From Azospirillum sp. B510 (GTDB lineage Bacteria; Pseudomonadota; Alphaproteobacteria; Azospirillales; Azospirillaceae), in contig NC_013854.1 in NCBI RefSeq assembly GCF_000010725.1, forward strand, positions 2,819,001-2,883,000: 64,000 nt of DNA, written 5' to 3'. Below, piece by piece: positions 56,879 through 64,000 of this stretch (position 1 is its first letter; each line of letters opens with the position of its first letter). Made by a program: the position numbers and the translations under genes. The notes below the pieces were generated by a model. It did no database searches and was not told where the DNA came from. It was given only the letters and a program-made list of their open reading frames with translations.

Positions 56879-58393
56879 ATGCCCCGAGCGAGGTCGGACA
56901 TGCGGCGGATCAGAGAAGTCCTTCGTCTGCGGGATGAGTTTGGCGCCAGCCAACGGCAGATTGCCGATGCCTGCCGGCTGCCGCGCAGCACCGTGCGCGA
57001 TTACCTGGAGCGGCTACGGGCCTCCGGGCTGCAGTACGCGGATGTGCTGGGCTGGACGGACGTCGAGCTGGAGGAGCGGCTGTTCCCGCCTCCGGTCACG
57101 TCGGCGCGCCCGGTGCCCGACTGGCGGCACATCAGCCGGGAACTCGGCCGCCGTGGCGTAACGCTGCGGCTGCTGTGGGAGGAATACCTGGAGGTCCATC
57201 CCGGCGGCTATCGCTACACCCAATTCGTCCAGCATTTCCGGGCATGGCAGGGTGCTCATGCCGAGCCGCGTCTGCGCCGGGAACATCGGCCGGGGGCGGC
57301 GATCGAGGTTGATTACGCTGGGATGACGCTGACCGTCGGGCTCGGCGCTGAGGCGCGGCAGGCCCAGGTGTTTGTCGCCTGCCTGCCGTATTCGGGCTAC
57401 GTCTATGCCGAGGCGACCTGGACCCAGCAGGCGGAGGAGTGGCTGGCCTCCCACACCCGGCTGTTCGAACATCTGGGCGGCGTGCCGGGCAAGCTGGTGC
57501 CGGATAACCTCAAGGTCGGCGTCAGCCACGCCTCCTTCTACGATCCGGCGATCAACCCGGCTTATCACGATCTCGCCCGGCACTACCGCACCGCCGTCCT
57601 GCCGGCCCGGGTGCGGCGCCCGCGCGACAAGCCCAGCGCCGAGAACGGCGTGCAGCAGGTCGAGCGGCGGGTGCTGGCCCCGCTGCGCGATACGCCCTTC
57701 GCCACGCTGGACGCCGCCAACGCGGCCTTGCGCGACAAGCTGGCCACCCTCAATGCCGCTCCCTTGAGCCGCCGGCCGCAGGACACGCGCGCCGGCCTGT
57801 TCGCCGCCGAGGAGCAGCCGACCCTGCGCCCCTTGCCGCCGGACCGCTTCGTGCCGGGCACCTGGGCGCGCCACAAGGTCCCGCCCGACTATCATCTCGC
57901 TCTCGACGGCGGCGTCTACTCGGTGCCCCACACGCTGATCGGCAAGACGGTCGACGTGCACAGCACCGCCGGCGTGATCAGCGTCTTCCTGCGCGGCAAG
58001 CGGATGGCCTGCCATGTCCGCCGGCAGGACGGCGCCACCGTGACGCTGGACGCCCATCGCCCCGCCAACCACCGGGCCGTCGCCCGCTTCACCCCCGATG
58101 CCATCCAGACCGAACTGGCCGCCATCGGCCCGGCCGCCGCGCTGCTGTTCGAACGCATCCTGGCCGGCGCCGATCACCCCGAACAGGCGGTGCGGGCCGG
58201 GATCGGCCTGATCCGCTTGGCGGCCACCCACGGCACCAGCCGGCTGGAGCAAGCCTGCCAGGCGGCGCTGGAGGCCAACGTCGGATCCTACCGCTACGTC
58301 CAGCGCTGGTTGACCGCTCCCCCGGCCACAACGGCGGACGCGGCCGGTGCCGGCGAGCACACCAATCTGCGCGGCCCTTCCTACTATCACTGA
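56879..58393 (+). CDS. istA: IS21 transposase IstA
   Basis: Protein of 504 aa. An N-terminal HTH (EVLRLRDEFGASQRQIADACRLPRSTVRDYLERL) is followed by an RNase H-fold DDE domain with Asp in IEVDYAGMTL, Asp in LVPDNLKVGV and Glu in KPSAENGVQQVERRVL, and a C-terminal beta domain (YHLALDGGVYSVPHTLIG). It carries out strand transfer of the element. AGGAGG lies 7 bases before ATG 56879; the upstream in-frame ATG lies in the terminal repeats. Confidence 0.93.
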   Translation: MPRARSDMRRIREVLRLRDEFGASQRQIADACRLPRSTVRDYLERLRASGLQYADVLGWTDVELEERLFPPPVTSARPVPDWRHISRELGRRGVTLRLLWEEYLEVHPGGYRYTQFVQHFRAWQGAHAEPRLRREHRPGAAIEVDYAGMTLTVGLGAEARQAQVFVACLPYSGYVYAEATWTQQAEEWLASHTRLFEHLGGVPGKLVPDNLKVGVSHASFYDPAINPAYHDLARHYRTAVLPARVRRPRDKPSAENGVQQVERRVLAPLRDTPFATLDAANAALRDKLATLNAAPLSRRPQDTRAGLFAAEEQPTLRPLPPDRFVPGTWARHKVPPDYHLALDGGVYSVPHTLIGKTVDVHSTAGVISVFLRGKRMACHVRRQDGATVTLDAHRPANHRAVARFTPDAIQTELAAIGPAAALLFERILAGADHPEQAVRAGIGLIRLAATHGTSRLEQACQAALEANVGSYRYVQRWLTAPPATTADAAGAGEHTNLRGPSYYH

Positions 58394-58403
58394 CGGAGAT
58401 ACG

Positions 58404-59159
58404 ATGATGAAGCACGTCAACCACGAGCGGCTGCGCCAGTTGCGGCTGTACGGCATGGCCAAGGGGTTGGAGGCGCTGGAACGCCTGCCCGATCGCGGCC
58501 AACTGGCCTTCGACGAGCAGTTGGGCACGCTGATCGAGCGGGAAGCGGCAGAGCGCGCCAACACCGCACTCGCCAGCCGACTGAAACGTGCCCGGCTGCG
58601 CCAGACGGCCTGCCTGGAGGACCTCGACCTGCGCACCCCGCGTGGGCTCGATCGCGGTGTTGTGCGCGAGCTGGCCACCGGGCGCTGGGTGAAGGAGAAC
58701 CGGCCGGTTCTGATCACCGGCCCGACCGGGATCGGCAAGACCTGGCTGGCCTGTGCACTCGGCAACCAGGCGGCGCGGGAAGGCCACAGCGTACTCTACA
58801 CCCGGCTGACCCGCCTGCTGGACGATCTGGCCACCGCCCGCCTGGACGGTTCGCTCGCCCGGCTGCTGCGACGGATCGCCCGGCTCGACCTGCTGATCCT
58901 GGATGACTGGGCGATGACCGAGCTGACCGCGCCTCAGCGCCTGGACCTGATGGAGGTGATCGATGACCGCCACGACCGGGCCGCAACCATGCTGGCCACC
59001 CAAGTTCCCGTGGCCAACTGGCATCGGCTCATCGGCGATGCCACCTACGCCGACGCCATCCTCGACCGCCTCGTGCATCGGGCCTACCGCATCGACCTGC
59101 ATGGCGACTCCATGCGCCGCACCAAGGCCGATGCCGCCAGCGAAACCCCCGACACCTAA
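58404..59159 (+). CDS. istB: IS21 helper ATPase IstB
   Basis: Protein of 251 aa. A DnaC-like AAA+ ATPase: an N-terminal helical part (MAKGLEALERLPDRGQLAFDEQLGTLIERE), Walker A LITGPTGIGKTWLACALG, Walker B LDLLILDDWAM, sensor 1 LATQVPVANWH and the Arg finger region ILDRLVHRAYRIDLHGDSMRR. It selects target DNA and activates IstA. It starts 11 bases after istA. Confidence 0.93.
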   Translation: MMKHVNHERLRQLRLYGMAKGLEALERLPDRGQLAFDEQLGTLIEREAAERANTALASRLKRARLRQTACLEDLDLRTPRGLDRGVVRELATGRWVKENRPVLITGPTGIGKTWLACALGNQAAREGHSVLYTRLTRLLDDLATARLDGSLARLLRRIARLDLLILDDWAMTELTAPQRLDLMEVIDDRHDRAATMLATQVPVANWHRLIGDATYADAILDRLVHRAYRIDLHGDSMRRTKADAASETPDT

Positions 59160-59319
59160 GGCCGGTGCTTGGCAACCAAACCCACAACCTTCATAACGTA
59201 AATCCAGGGTTCGGCCCCGGCTCCCACCAGCTTGCAATTCGGGTGGGCGCTTTCGCCGAAACGGTGGGCGCTTTCAACCGAAACGCCTGGGCGAATTCGC
59301 CGAAATACGCAGAGGTGCC

Positions 59320-59432
59320 TGAGGCGCCTGAAGAGCCCGCCGAAAACGGCGGATGACTACCTCGCCACGCTTCATGCGCAGTCGCTACCCAAGACCGTGG
59401 CGGCTCTGAGGCCTTACGCCGCTGTGCTGTGA
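59320..59432 (+). pseudogene. PIN-domain toxin, 3' part
   Basis: After the right target duplication the frame continues the toxin: L-RRLKSPPKTADDYLATLHAQ-SLPKTVAALRPYAAVL, stop at 59432. This C-terminal signature matches full-length PIN proteins of the same family. It has no start of its own and is separated from the 5' part by 2.6 kb. Confidence 0.85.
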
Positions 59433-59448
59433 GGGTGCTGGAGGAGTG

Positions 59449-60626
59449 ATACCAAAGCCGTTAAATTTTGACCTGTAAGGCCCACGGGTAACCGCATGTG
59501 GAGCGGATGCGGCCGGGTTCGGCGAGGATGCGGTTCCAGACGCGACAGCAGACGTCGAGGATGGCGTTGAGGTCGGTGAAGAGCCGGTGGGACAGCAGGG
59601 TGTCGCGCATGACCTGCCAGAGCCTTTCGATGGCGTTGAGTTCCGGGCTGTAGGGCGGGAGCGGCACGAGGGTGATGTTGGCCGGCACGGCGAGATCGCC
59701 GCTGGTGTGCCATCCCGCCCCGTCGATCACCACGGCGGCATGGGCGCCGGGGGTGACGGTGCGGCTGATCTCCTCCAGCATGAGGTTCATCGCCTCGGTG
59801 TTGGCGCGCGTCATGACGATGGCGGCTCCGGTGTCGCGCTCAGGACAGACCGCGCCGAAGAGATAGGCCGACTTGAAACGATGATCGCGCACGGCGCGCG
59901 GCCGGCTGCCGCGCGGCGCCCAGCGCCGGGTCAGGGTGCCTTTCTGGCCGATGCGGGCCTCGTCCTGGAACCAGACCTCCACGGCGCTCGCCTCGGGGTG
60001 GTCCTCTCCGATGGCGGCGAGGCGTTCGGCGAAGTTTTTTTAAACGCCTCCTGGGCCGGTGCGTCGGCCTTGGGATGGATCGGGCGCGGCGTCAGGAAGG
60101 ACAGCTTCATGCGGTGCAAGCGGTCCTGCATGCCGGTGCGGCTGTAGTCCGCCCCGAAATGCCGCAGGGCCAAGTCGCGGATGTGGCGAACCCGGTACTC
60201 GACGACGCCGTCCCGTTCGACCTCGGGGCCGGCGGCGATCAGGTCAGCCAATTCCGGCTCCAGGGCGTCGGCGAGCAGCGGCGGCCGGCCGCAGCGCGCC
60301 CGATCCCGCAAGCCGTCCACCCCTTCGGCGTTGTAGCGCACGACCCAGTCGCGCAGCGCTTGCCGGTCCATGCCGGCTTGCCGCGCCGCTTCCGCCCGGC
60401 TGACGCCGTCCAGCGCCATGGCGATCGCCAGCAGGCGCCGGCACACCCGCCCATCGCTCTCGCCGCGGGCGAGGCGGCGCAGGTCTTCCGAGCTCAGGTC
60501 GGGGCGGATCGGCAGGGCGGACATGGCTGTGCTTCGCTCAATGGTGAGACCTGGCACAGGGAATCACTACCGGCGCTGAACCGCAAGCCACAGACCCGGC
60601 GAGTCAGAAGTTTCCGGCTCTGGTAT
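59449..60626 (-). mobile_element. IS630-family insertion sequence
   Basis: About 1178 bp. The ends ATACCAAAGCCG (59449) and, reverse complemented, ATACCAGAGCCG (ending 60626) form imperfect terminal inverted repeats that extend through AAA-TT-TGAC. IS630 elements insert at TA: the right flank is TA (60627-60628), the left flank reads TG, so one TA seems mutated or the left limit is off by a few bases. It holds one transposase in two overlapping frames. It lies 17 bases after the PIN stop. Confidence 0.8.
59461..60524 (-). CDS. IS630 transposase made by -1 frameshift
   Basis: The first frame (60524 down to about 60035) encodes the HTH half (LARGESDGRVCRRLLAIAMALDG, ARQAGMDRQALRDWVVRYNAEG, up to PAQEAFKK). 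The second frame (down to 59461) encodes the DDE half with FQDEARIGQKG, VVIDGAGWH and LPPYSPELNAIERLW. They join at a run of seven A (minus strand, 60041-60035) read TTT-AAA-AAA-AC; a -1 slip gives FKKNFAERLAAIGED, the family sequence, and a 354-aa protein. This is the usual programmed shift of the family, so the gene is likely functional. ATG 60557 is an alternative start. Confidence 0.85.
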
Positions 60627-61036
60627 TAGATGCATGCCGCCGCTTTGCCGAAAGATATAAAGAAACAAGGAATAACGATGATTTGATTGCGGCTGTTCTT
60701 TTTGGAAATCACACACTTGATTGGCTGCACACAAGAGACCTTGGATTGAGCCAAAGTGACTTTGAAGCCGAAAAAACGAAGATGAAATCTGCTTGCCCTG
60801 AGTGGGATGAACTTAGGAGAATTGCCAATGGCACGAAGCACCCGAGGATCCAAAACATAAAACAAGCAATAGAAAGGGAACACGAATGGGAGGATGATGA
60901 CTGGTGGAGTATGGGCGGAGTGGATGGCGAGAAATCTCTCTTTATAGACTTCAACGGTAAAGAGATATCTCTTCATGCTCTGATTATGAGTTTTCTAAGG
61001 AACGCAGATACCTACCTGAAAAGTCTAGGAATTTAG
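60626..61036 (+). pseudogene. AT-rich gene truncated at its 5' end by IS630
   Basis: An open frame runs from the IS630 border (DACRRFAERYKETRNNDD, then LIAAVLFGNHTLDWLHTRDLG) to a stop at 61036, with no start codon or ribosome site near its left end; TTG 60683 is the first possible start. The residues before it continue the same helical, charged pattern, so the original N terminus was cut off by the insertion. The middle holds ELRRIANGTKHPRIQ and the end LHALIMSFLRNADTYLKSLGI. Base composition is low in G/C. Not recognised; resembles the 28300-28965 protein in layout. Confidence 0.6.
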
Positions 61037-61141
61037 AGCCGATATTTCTACTTGCTATGCCTGAGTAGAGTCGATCAGAAAAACGCTTCTGCGTATGCCC
61101 CCGCTGGGTAAGGCTGCCCAGCCTACGTCCCGAGACGATTC

Positions 61142-61174
61142 CCGTGGGTCCTGGGTGGGTCCTGGAGGTCCTGG
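61142..61174. repeat. right integrase arm-site iterons
   Basis: TGGGTCCTGG at 61145 and 61156 (11 bases apart) and a partial copy GGTCCTGG at 61167. The first 24 bases equal 54387-54410 in the same orientation. They lie about 70 bases inside the right attachment repeat. Confidence 0.75.
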
Positions 61175-61234
61175 AGGCTCTTGACCTTCTCGACCCTCTC
61201 CGCAATCAGCGGGAAAAACCGTTTCTTTTCAAGA

Positions 61235-61319
61235 TGGTGCGGGCGGTGGGACTCGAACCCACATACCAAGAGGTGAGGGATTTTAAGTCCCTTGCGTCTA
61301 CCAATTTCGCCACGCCCGC
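61235..61319 (-). tRNA. tRNA-Leu(TAA)
   Basis: An 85-nt class II tRNA with GCGGGCG / CGCCCGC acceptor, D-arm GGCGAAATTGGTAGACGC, anticodon stem-loop GGGA-CTTAAAA-TCCC (anticodon TAA), variable arm, T-arm GTGGG-TTCGAGT-CCCAC and encoded CCA. It decodes UUA. Its 3' half is the right attachment site of the island; because the island supplies or restores this half, the tRNA stays functional. Confidence 0.95.
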
Positions 61320-61414
61320 GCACCCGCTCCCTACCATCGCGAAGCCGATTCCCGTGCCCGGATCGTGACGGCGAAGAGCATGTCACCGGAACAGCCCCGC
61401 GTCACCCGCAGAAA

Positions 61415-61434
61415 TTGCATATGAAAATATGCAA
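61415..61434 (+). promoter_or_regulatory. perfect AT-rich palindrome upstream of the 57-aa gene
   Basis: TTGCATAT and ATATGCAA (8-bp arms) surround GAAA, about 130 bases upstream of the small membrane protein gene. No T-run follows, so it is not a terminator. It is probably a binding site for a dimeric regulator acting on that gene. Confidence 0.5.
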
Positions 61435-61564
61435 CGCACCGTTCCGTACCCATGACTTAGACAATAGCGAGGCTGCGGGTCAAGAGGCCTTCGCAATATC
61501 ACAGGCATTCCCATATTGGGGCGGCGCAACCTGGAGACGGACGCTCCTCAAAGGAGGATACGGC

Positions 61565-61738
61565 ATGAGCGAGACGGATTGGCTGTCGCTGGTGGCCCTG
61601 CTGATGGTCGCGATTCTGGTGGTGCCTGCGGCCTTGCGCCGGAACCGCGGAGTCATTCTGCGAAACGCCGCGCTCTGGCTGGCGCTGATCGTCGTGCTGG
61701 TGTGGATTTACGACCGCTTCGGCCCGTTCGGCGGCTGA
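61565..61738 (+). CDS. small two-helix membrane protein, 57 aa
   Basis: Protein of 57 aa. Two membrane helices (LSLVALLMVAILVVPAAL and NAALWLALIVVLVWIYDRF) flank a basic loop (RRNRGVILR). The ribosome site AAAGGAGGA is close to ideal, 7 bases before ATG 61565. It resembles the N-terminal membrane part found before clan AA aspartic proteases in alphaproteobacteria, but no protease domain follows here. Function unknown. Confidence 0.75.
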   Translation: MSETDWLSLVALLMVAILVVPAALRRNRGVILRNAALWLALIVVLVWIYDRFGPFGG

Positions 61739-61774
61739 GGGGCGGCTGAGGGGCCGGGCCGGCCGCGACCGGCC

Positions 61775-62020
61775 TTACGGCCGGGTGTCCTCGTTCATCG
61801 TCATGATGCCGATTCCCATCGACACGCTGCCGAAGGTCAGCATCAGCCCGGCATAGAGCATCACCGTGGCGGTGATGCCATAGTCGCTGTTGCCGATCAG
61901 CGTCGCCAGCTTGGCGACGTCAAACCACAGGAGACCGCTCGCCAGCACCACGGCGCCGGCGATGCCGGCGATCAGATGGCGGATGAGGAACAGCAGCGCG
62001 GCTTTCTCGAAGCTCTTCAT
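61775..62020 (-). CDS. small membrane protein, 81 aa
   Basis: Protein of 81 aa with two clear hydrophobic segments (LIAGIAGAVVLASGLLWF and GITATVMLYAGLMLTFGSVSMGIGIM), a short N-terminal charged stretch and an acidic C terminus (NEDTRP). Not recognised. Convergent with the 57-aa membrane protein gene; host-like codon use supports it as real. Confidence 0.65.
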   Translation of the reverse strand: MKSFEKAALLFLIRHLIAGIAGAVVLASGLLWFDVAKLATLIGNSDYGITATVMLYAGLMLTFGSVSMGIGIMTMNEDTRP

Positions 62021-62129
62021 GGCGGGACTCCCGCGACAGGTCCGATGCGGATGACGGCAAGATTGATGACAGAAAGTTAATGTAGGACCGGACCGGTCCG
62101 CGACAACCGATCCGTCGGCATATCCCGCA

Positions 62130-62900
62130 TTACCCTTTGGTGCCGACCGTGACGGCGGGCATGCCGCCCAGGCGGCGGACGATCTCCGCCAGCTCGTCGG
62201 TCGCGGCGGTCAACTCCGCCTCGTCCGTGCCGCGCAGCACCAGACTGACACCGAAGGATCCGCTGCGGAAGTAAGGATAACTCCCGATCTCCAGCGCCGG
62301 ATGGCGGTCCTGCAAGGCCGACAGTTCGGCGGCGATCACCCCTTCCGCCAGCTCGCAGGTCACCGTGCGGGCATGCAGCGCCGGCCCGCCGGCCAGACGC
62401 GGCAGAAGCCCGTCCAGCATCGCCCGCATGATGTTGGGCACGCCGGCCATGACGAAGACGTTGCCGATCTGGAATCCCGGCGCCTGGCTGATCGGGTTGT
62501 CGATCAGGATGCCGCCGGCCGGGACATTGGCCATGCGCAGCCGCGCCTCGTTCAGCTGGCCGGCGGCGTAATGGCGCTCCAGCCGGGCGACCGCCTCCGG
62601 ATGGCGTTCCAGCGCCACGCCGAAGGCCTTGGCGACACAGGCGGCGGTGATGTCGTCGTGGGTCGGGCCGATGCCGCCGGTGGTGAAGACGTAGCTGTAG
62701 CGGGCGCGCAGCGCATTGACCGCGGCGACGATCTCCTCCTCCACATCCGGCACCACGCGGGCCTCGCGCAGCCGCACGCCGATCTCCGTCAGCTTCTCGG
62801 CGATGTGGCCCAGATTGGCGTCCTTGGTGCGGCCGGACAGGATCTCGTTGCCGATCACCAGCACGGCGGCGGTCGGGTTCGCGACGGTCTGGGGCGTCAT
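62130..62900 (-). CDS. CinA/MoaB-like molybdopterin-binding domain protein
   Basis: Protein of 256 aa. The N-terminal molybdopterin-binding fold has [27 protein letters not shown] and [23 protein letters not shown], then [15 protein letters not shown]. This matches the N-terminal part of CinA. The C-terminal deamidase domain of full CinA is missing; instead about 75 residues ([34 protein letters not shown]) form a COG1058-type end. It may act on nucleotide or cofactor by-products. ATG 62900 lies 66 bases from the divergent sfsA. Confidence 0.85.
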   Translation of the reverse strand: MTPQTVANPTAAVLVIGNEILSGRTKDANLGHIAEKLTEIGVRLREARVVPDVEEEIVAAVNALRARYSYVFTTGGIGPTHDDITAACVAKAFGVALERHPEAVARLERHYAAGQLNEARLRMANVPAGGILIDNPISQAPGFQIGNVFVMAGVPNIMRAMLDGLLPRLAGGPALHARTVTCELAEGVIAAELSALQDRHPALEIGSYPYFRSGSFGVSLVLRGTDEAELTAATDELAEIVRRLGGMPAVTVGTKG

Positions 62901-62966
62901 GGCGGTGCGGGTCTCCGTGGAACACTCTTGTCGAGCGGGAAGGCCGGGGGTAGCGTCGCCGCCAAG

Positions 62967-63725
62967 ATGCGCTTTCCAGCCCCCCTTCTTCAAGGCCGCC
63001 TGATCCGCCGCTACAAGCGGTTTCTTGCCGACGTCCTGCTGGACGGGACCGACTCCCTGCCGGACGGGGTGGAGGTGACGGCGCATGTCCCCAATTCCGG
63101 CAGCATGATCGGGCTGGACATCCCCGGCTCCACCGTCTGGCTGTCGCGCTCCGACAACCCGAAGCGCAAGCTGGCCCACACGCTGGAACTGGTGGAAGCC
63201 GCCGCCCCCTGGGGCGAGGGGCTGGTCGGCGTCAACACCGGCCATCCCAACGCGCTGGCCGCCGCCGCGGTCGCCGCCGGCACCATCCCGGAGCTGGCCG
63301 GCTACGACCGTTTGCGGCGCGAGGTGAGATACGGCCGCAACAGCCGAATCGACCTGCTGCTGGAGGATGATCCGGCCCGGCCGGACGCCCGGCCCCCCGC
63401 CTATGTCGAGGTGAAAAATGTTCACCTCCGCCGCCCCGGCGGCCCCCATGGCGACGCCGCCGAATTCCCCGACTGCGTCACCGCGCGCGGCGCCAAGCAT
63501 CTGGAGGAGATGACGGCGATGGTGGCGCAGGGCTGCCGGGCGGTGATGCTCTATCTTGTCCAGCGCGCCGACTGCACCCATTTCCGCACGGCGGCCGATC
63601 TCGATCCGGCCTATCACGCCGGCTTGCGCCGCGCGCTGGATTCGGGGGTGGAGGCGCTGTGTTGGTCTTGCGCGATCACGCCCGAATCGATTGAATTGGA
63701 GCGGTCGCTGCCGATCCGCCTCTAG
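62967..63725 (+). CDS. sfsA: SfsA family protein
   Basis: Protein of 252 aa. [21 protein letters not shown] (OB-fold start), [56 protein letters not shown], the nuclease-like RIDLLLED and [27 protein letters not shown]. coli SfsA was named for sugar fermentation stimulation; the fold is that of a nuclease with DNA-binding ability. It may be followed in the same direction by map. Confidence 0.92.
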   Translation: MRFPAPLLQGRLIRRYKRFLADVLLDGTDSLPDGVEVTAHVPNSGSMIGLDIPGSTVWLSRSDNPKRKLAHTLELVEAAAPWGEGLVGVNTGHPNALAAAAVAAGTIPELAGYDRLRREVRYGRNSRIDLLLEDDPARPDARPPAYVEVKNVHLRRPGGPHGDAAEFPDCVTARGAKHLEEMTAMVAQGCRAVMLYLVQRADCTHFRTAADLDPAYHAGLRRALDSGVEALCWSCAITPESIELERSLPIRL

Positions 63726-63781
63726 GGGGCCGGCGGGCGTCGGCATCGGGCTTTTGGTTACCTGGCATAGGGGCTTTCGTC

Positions 63782-64000
63782 TTGGAACAGGATCACGTCG
63801 ATTCCAACCGCGTCCGTCTTCATGGTCCGGAGGGATTCGAAGGCATGCGCAAGGCCGGCCGGCTGGCCGCGCTGGCACTGGACTACATCGTCCCCTATGT
63901 GCAGCCGGGCGTCACCACCGGCGAGCTGGACCGCCTGCTGGAGCAGTTCATCCGCGACCATGGCGGCATCCCCGCCCCGCTGGGCTACCGCGGCTTCCCG
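63782..64000 (+). CDS. map: methionine aminopeptidase, 5' part
   Basis: 73 codons to the window edge. EGFEGMRKAGRLAALALDYIVPYVQPGVTTGELDRLLEQFIRDHGGIPAPLGYRGFP is the N-terminal half of type I MAP, ending just before the metal-ligand region, which lies outside the window. It removes the initiator Met. The start is taken as TTG 63782, which gives a short N-terminal extension (EQDHVDSNRVRLHGP); no ATG is available in frame upstream of EGMRKAG. Confidence 0.88.
   Translation, partial: MEQDHVDSNRVRLHGPEGFEGMRKAGRLAALALDYIVPYVQPGVTTGELDRLLEQFIRDHGGIPAPLGYRGFP

Larger units (their letters stand above)
56703..59311 (+). mobile_element. IS21-family insertion sequence
   Basis: 2609 bp. The ends are TGCATATTTCGGCG (56703) and, reverse complemented, TGCGTATTTCGGCG (ending 59311), starting with TG as in IS21. 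An 8-bp target duplication GAGGTGCC flanks it (56695-56702 and 59312-59319). Multiple internal repeats around GGCGGAAAGCGCCC (left) and GGGCGCTTTC (right) are the transposase sites typical of the family. It carries complete istA and istB genes and appears intact, so the insertion is probably recent. Confidence 0.92.
54207..61289. mobile_element. integrative element in tRNA-Leu(TAA)
   Basis: About 7.1 kb bounded by 56-bp direct repeats: a tRNA-Leu 3' half at 54207-54262 and the 3' half of the intact tRNA-Leu(TAA) at 61234-61289 (50 of 56 bases identical). The tyrosine integrase gene is next to the left repeat. Iterons TGGGTCCTGG lie just inside both ends. Cargo: an antitoxin, a PIN toxin split by IS21, an IS630, and a truncated AT-rich gene. 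No transfer, replication or structural genes are present, so it is a small genomic island that would need help to move between cells. Limits follow from the repeats; the exact crossover point is unknown. Confidence 0.82.

Noticed and set aside
61144-61368. Small protein containing VRAVGLEPTYQEVRDFKSL, and the similar N-terminal extension before the integrase at 54189
   Set aside because: This is the familiar translation of the antisense strand of a tRNA-Leu gene, not a protein.

Overview
The window is high-GC alphaproteobacterial chromosome. The best fit is Rhodospirillales, probably Azospirillum or a close relative. I infer this from the F1 ATPase operon atpHAGDC without F0 genes, the ffs-dnaX-ybaB-recR cluster, the fsa-DUF484-xerC cluster, a Fur protein lacking the CxxC pair, and coq7/dsbB and sodC types usual in that group. 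No rRNA or species-specific marker is present, so the genus is an inference.

Layout. 1-3.5 kb: an EAL-domain protein with altered catalytic motifs, pyrD with a DUF952 partner, and a 72-aa orphan gene behind a very good sigma-54 promoter. 3.5-12.3 kb (minus strand): a compact podovirus-like late module, in the order capsid, small head protein, tail adaptor (gp11-like), tail nozzle (gp12-like), coiled-coil internal protein, tail fibre, large terminase, small membrane protein. It follows T7 gene order but lacks portal, scaffold, replication and integrase genes. 12.6-28.3 kb: mostly housekeeping, namely fur, sodC, rhlE, a GST, a ferritin-like protein, the atp operon, a Cache protein, priA, fsa and DUF484. 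An AT-rich foreign gene (28.3-29.0 kb) separates DUF484 from xerC and appears to have replaced the xerC start. 30-53 kb: a chemoreceptor, lpd, entericidin, a YkgJ/YchJ pair, hldE, a histidine kinase, a ParA-like ATPase with a CYTH-CHAD protein, pgk, a P-loop ATPase with an operator-like palindrome, SRP RNA, dnaX, ybaB, recR, gluQ-RS, an HNH nuclease, a metallophosphoesterase, coq7, dsbB and a tRNA-Leu(CAA).

54.2-61.3 kb is a small integrative element in tRNA-Leu(TAA). A 56-bp tRNA-derived direct repeat bounds it, and a tyrosine integrase sits at the left end. Tandem TGGGTCCTGG iterons lie just inside both ends and look like integrase arm sites. The cargo is a PIN toxin-antitoxin pair whose toxin gene is split by an IS21-family element (8-bp target duplication), an IS630-family element needing a -1 frameshift, and an AT-rich gene truncated by that IS630. 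After the island come two small membrane proteins, a CinA/MoaB-like protein, sfsA and the start of map, which runs off the window.

Regulatory signals read directly include five intrinsic terminators, one sigma-54 promoter, several palindromic operator candidates and G/C-rich palindromic intergenic repeats. No CRISPR array was seen.
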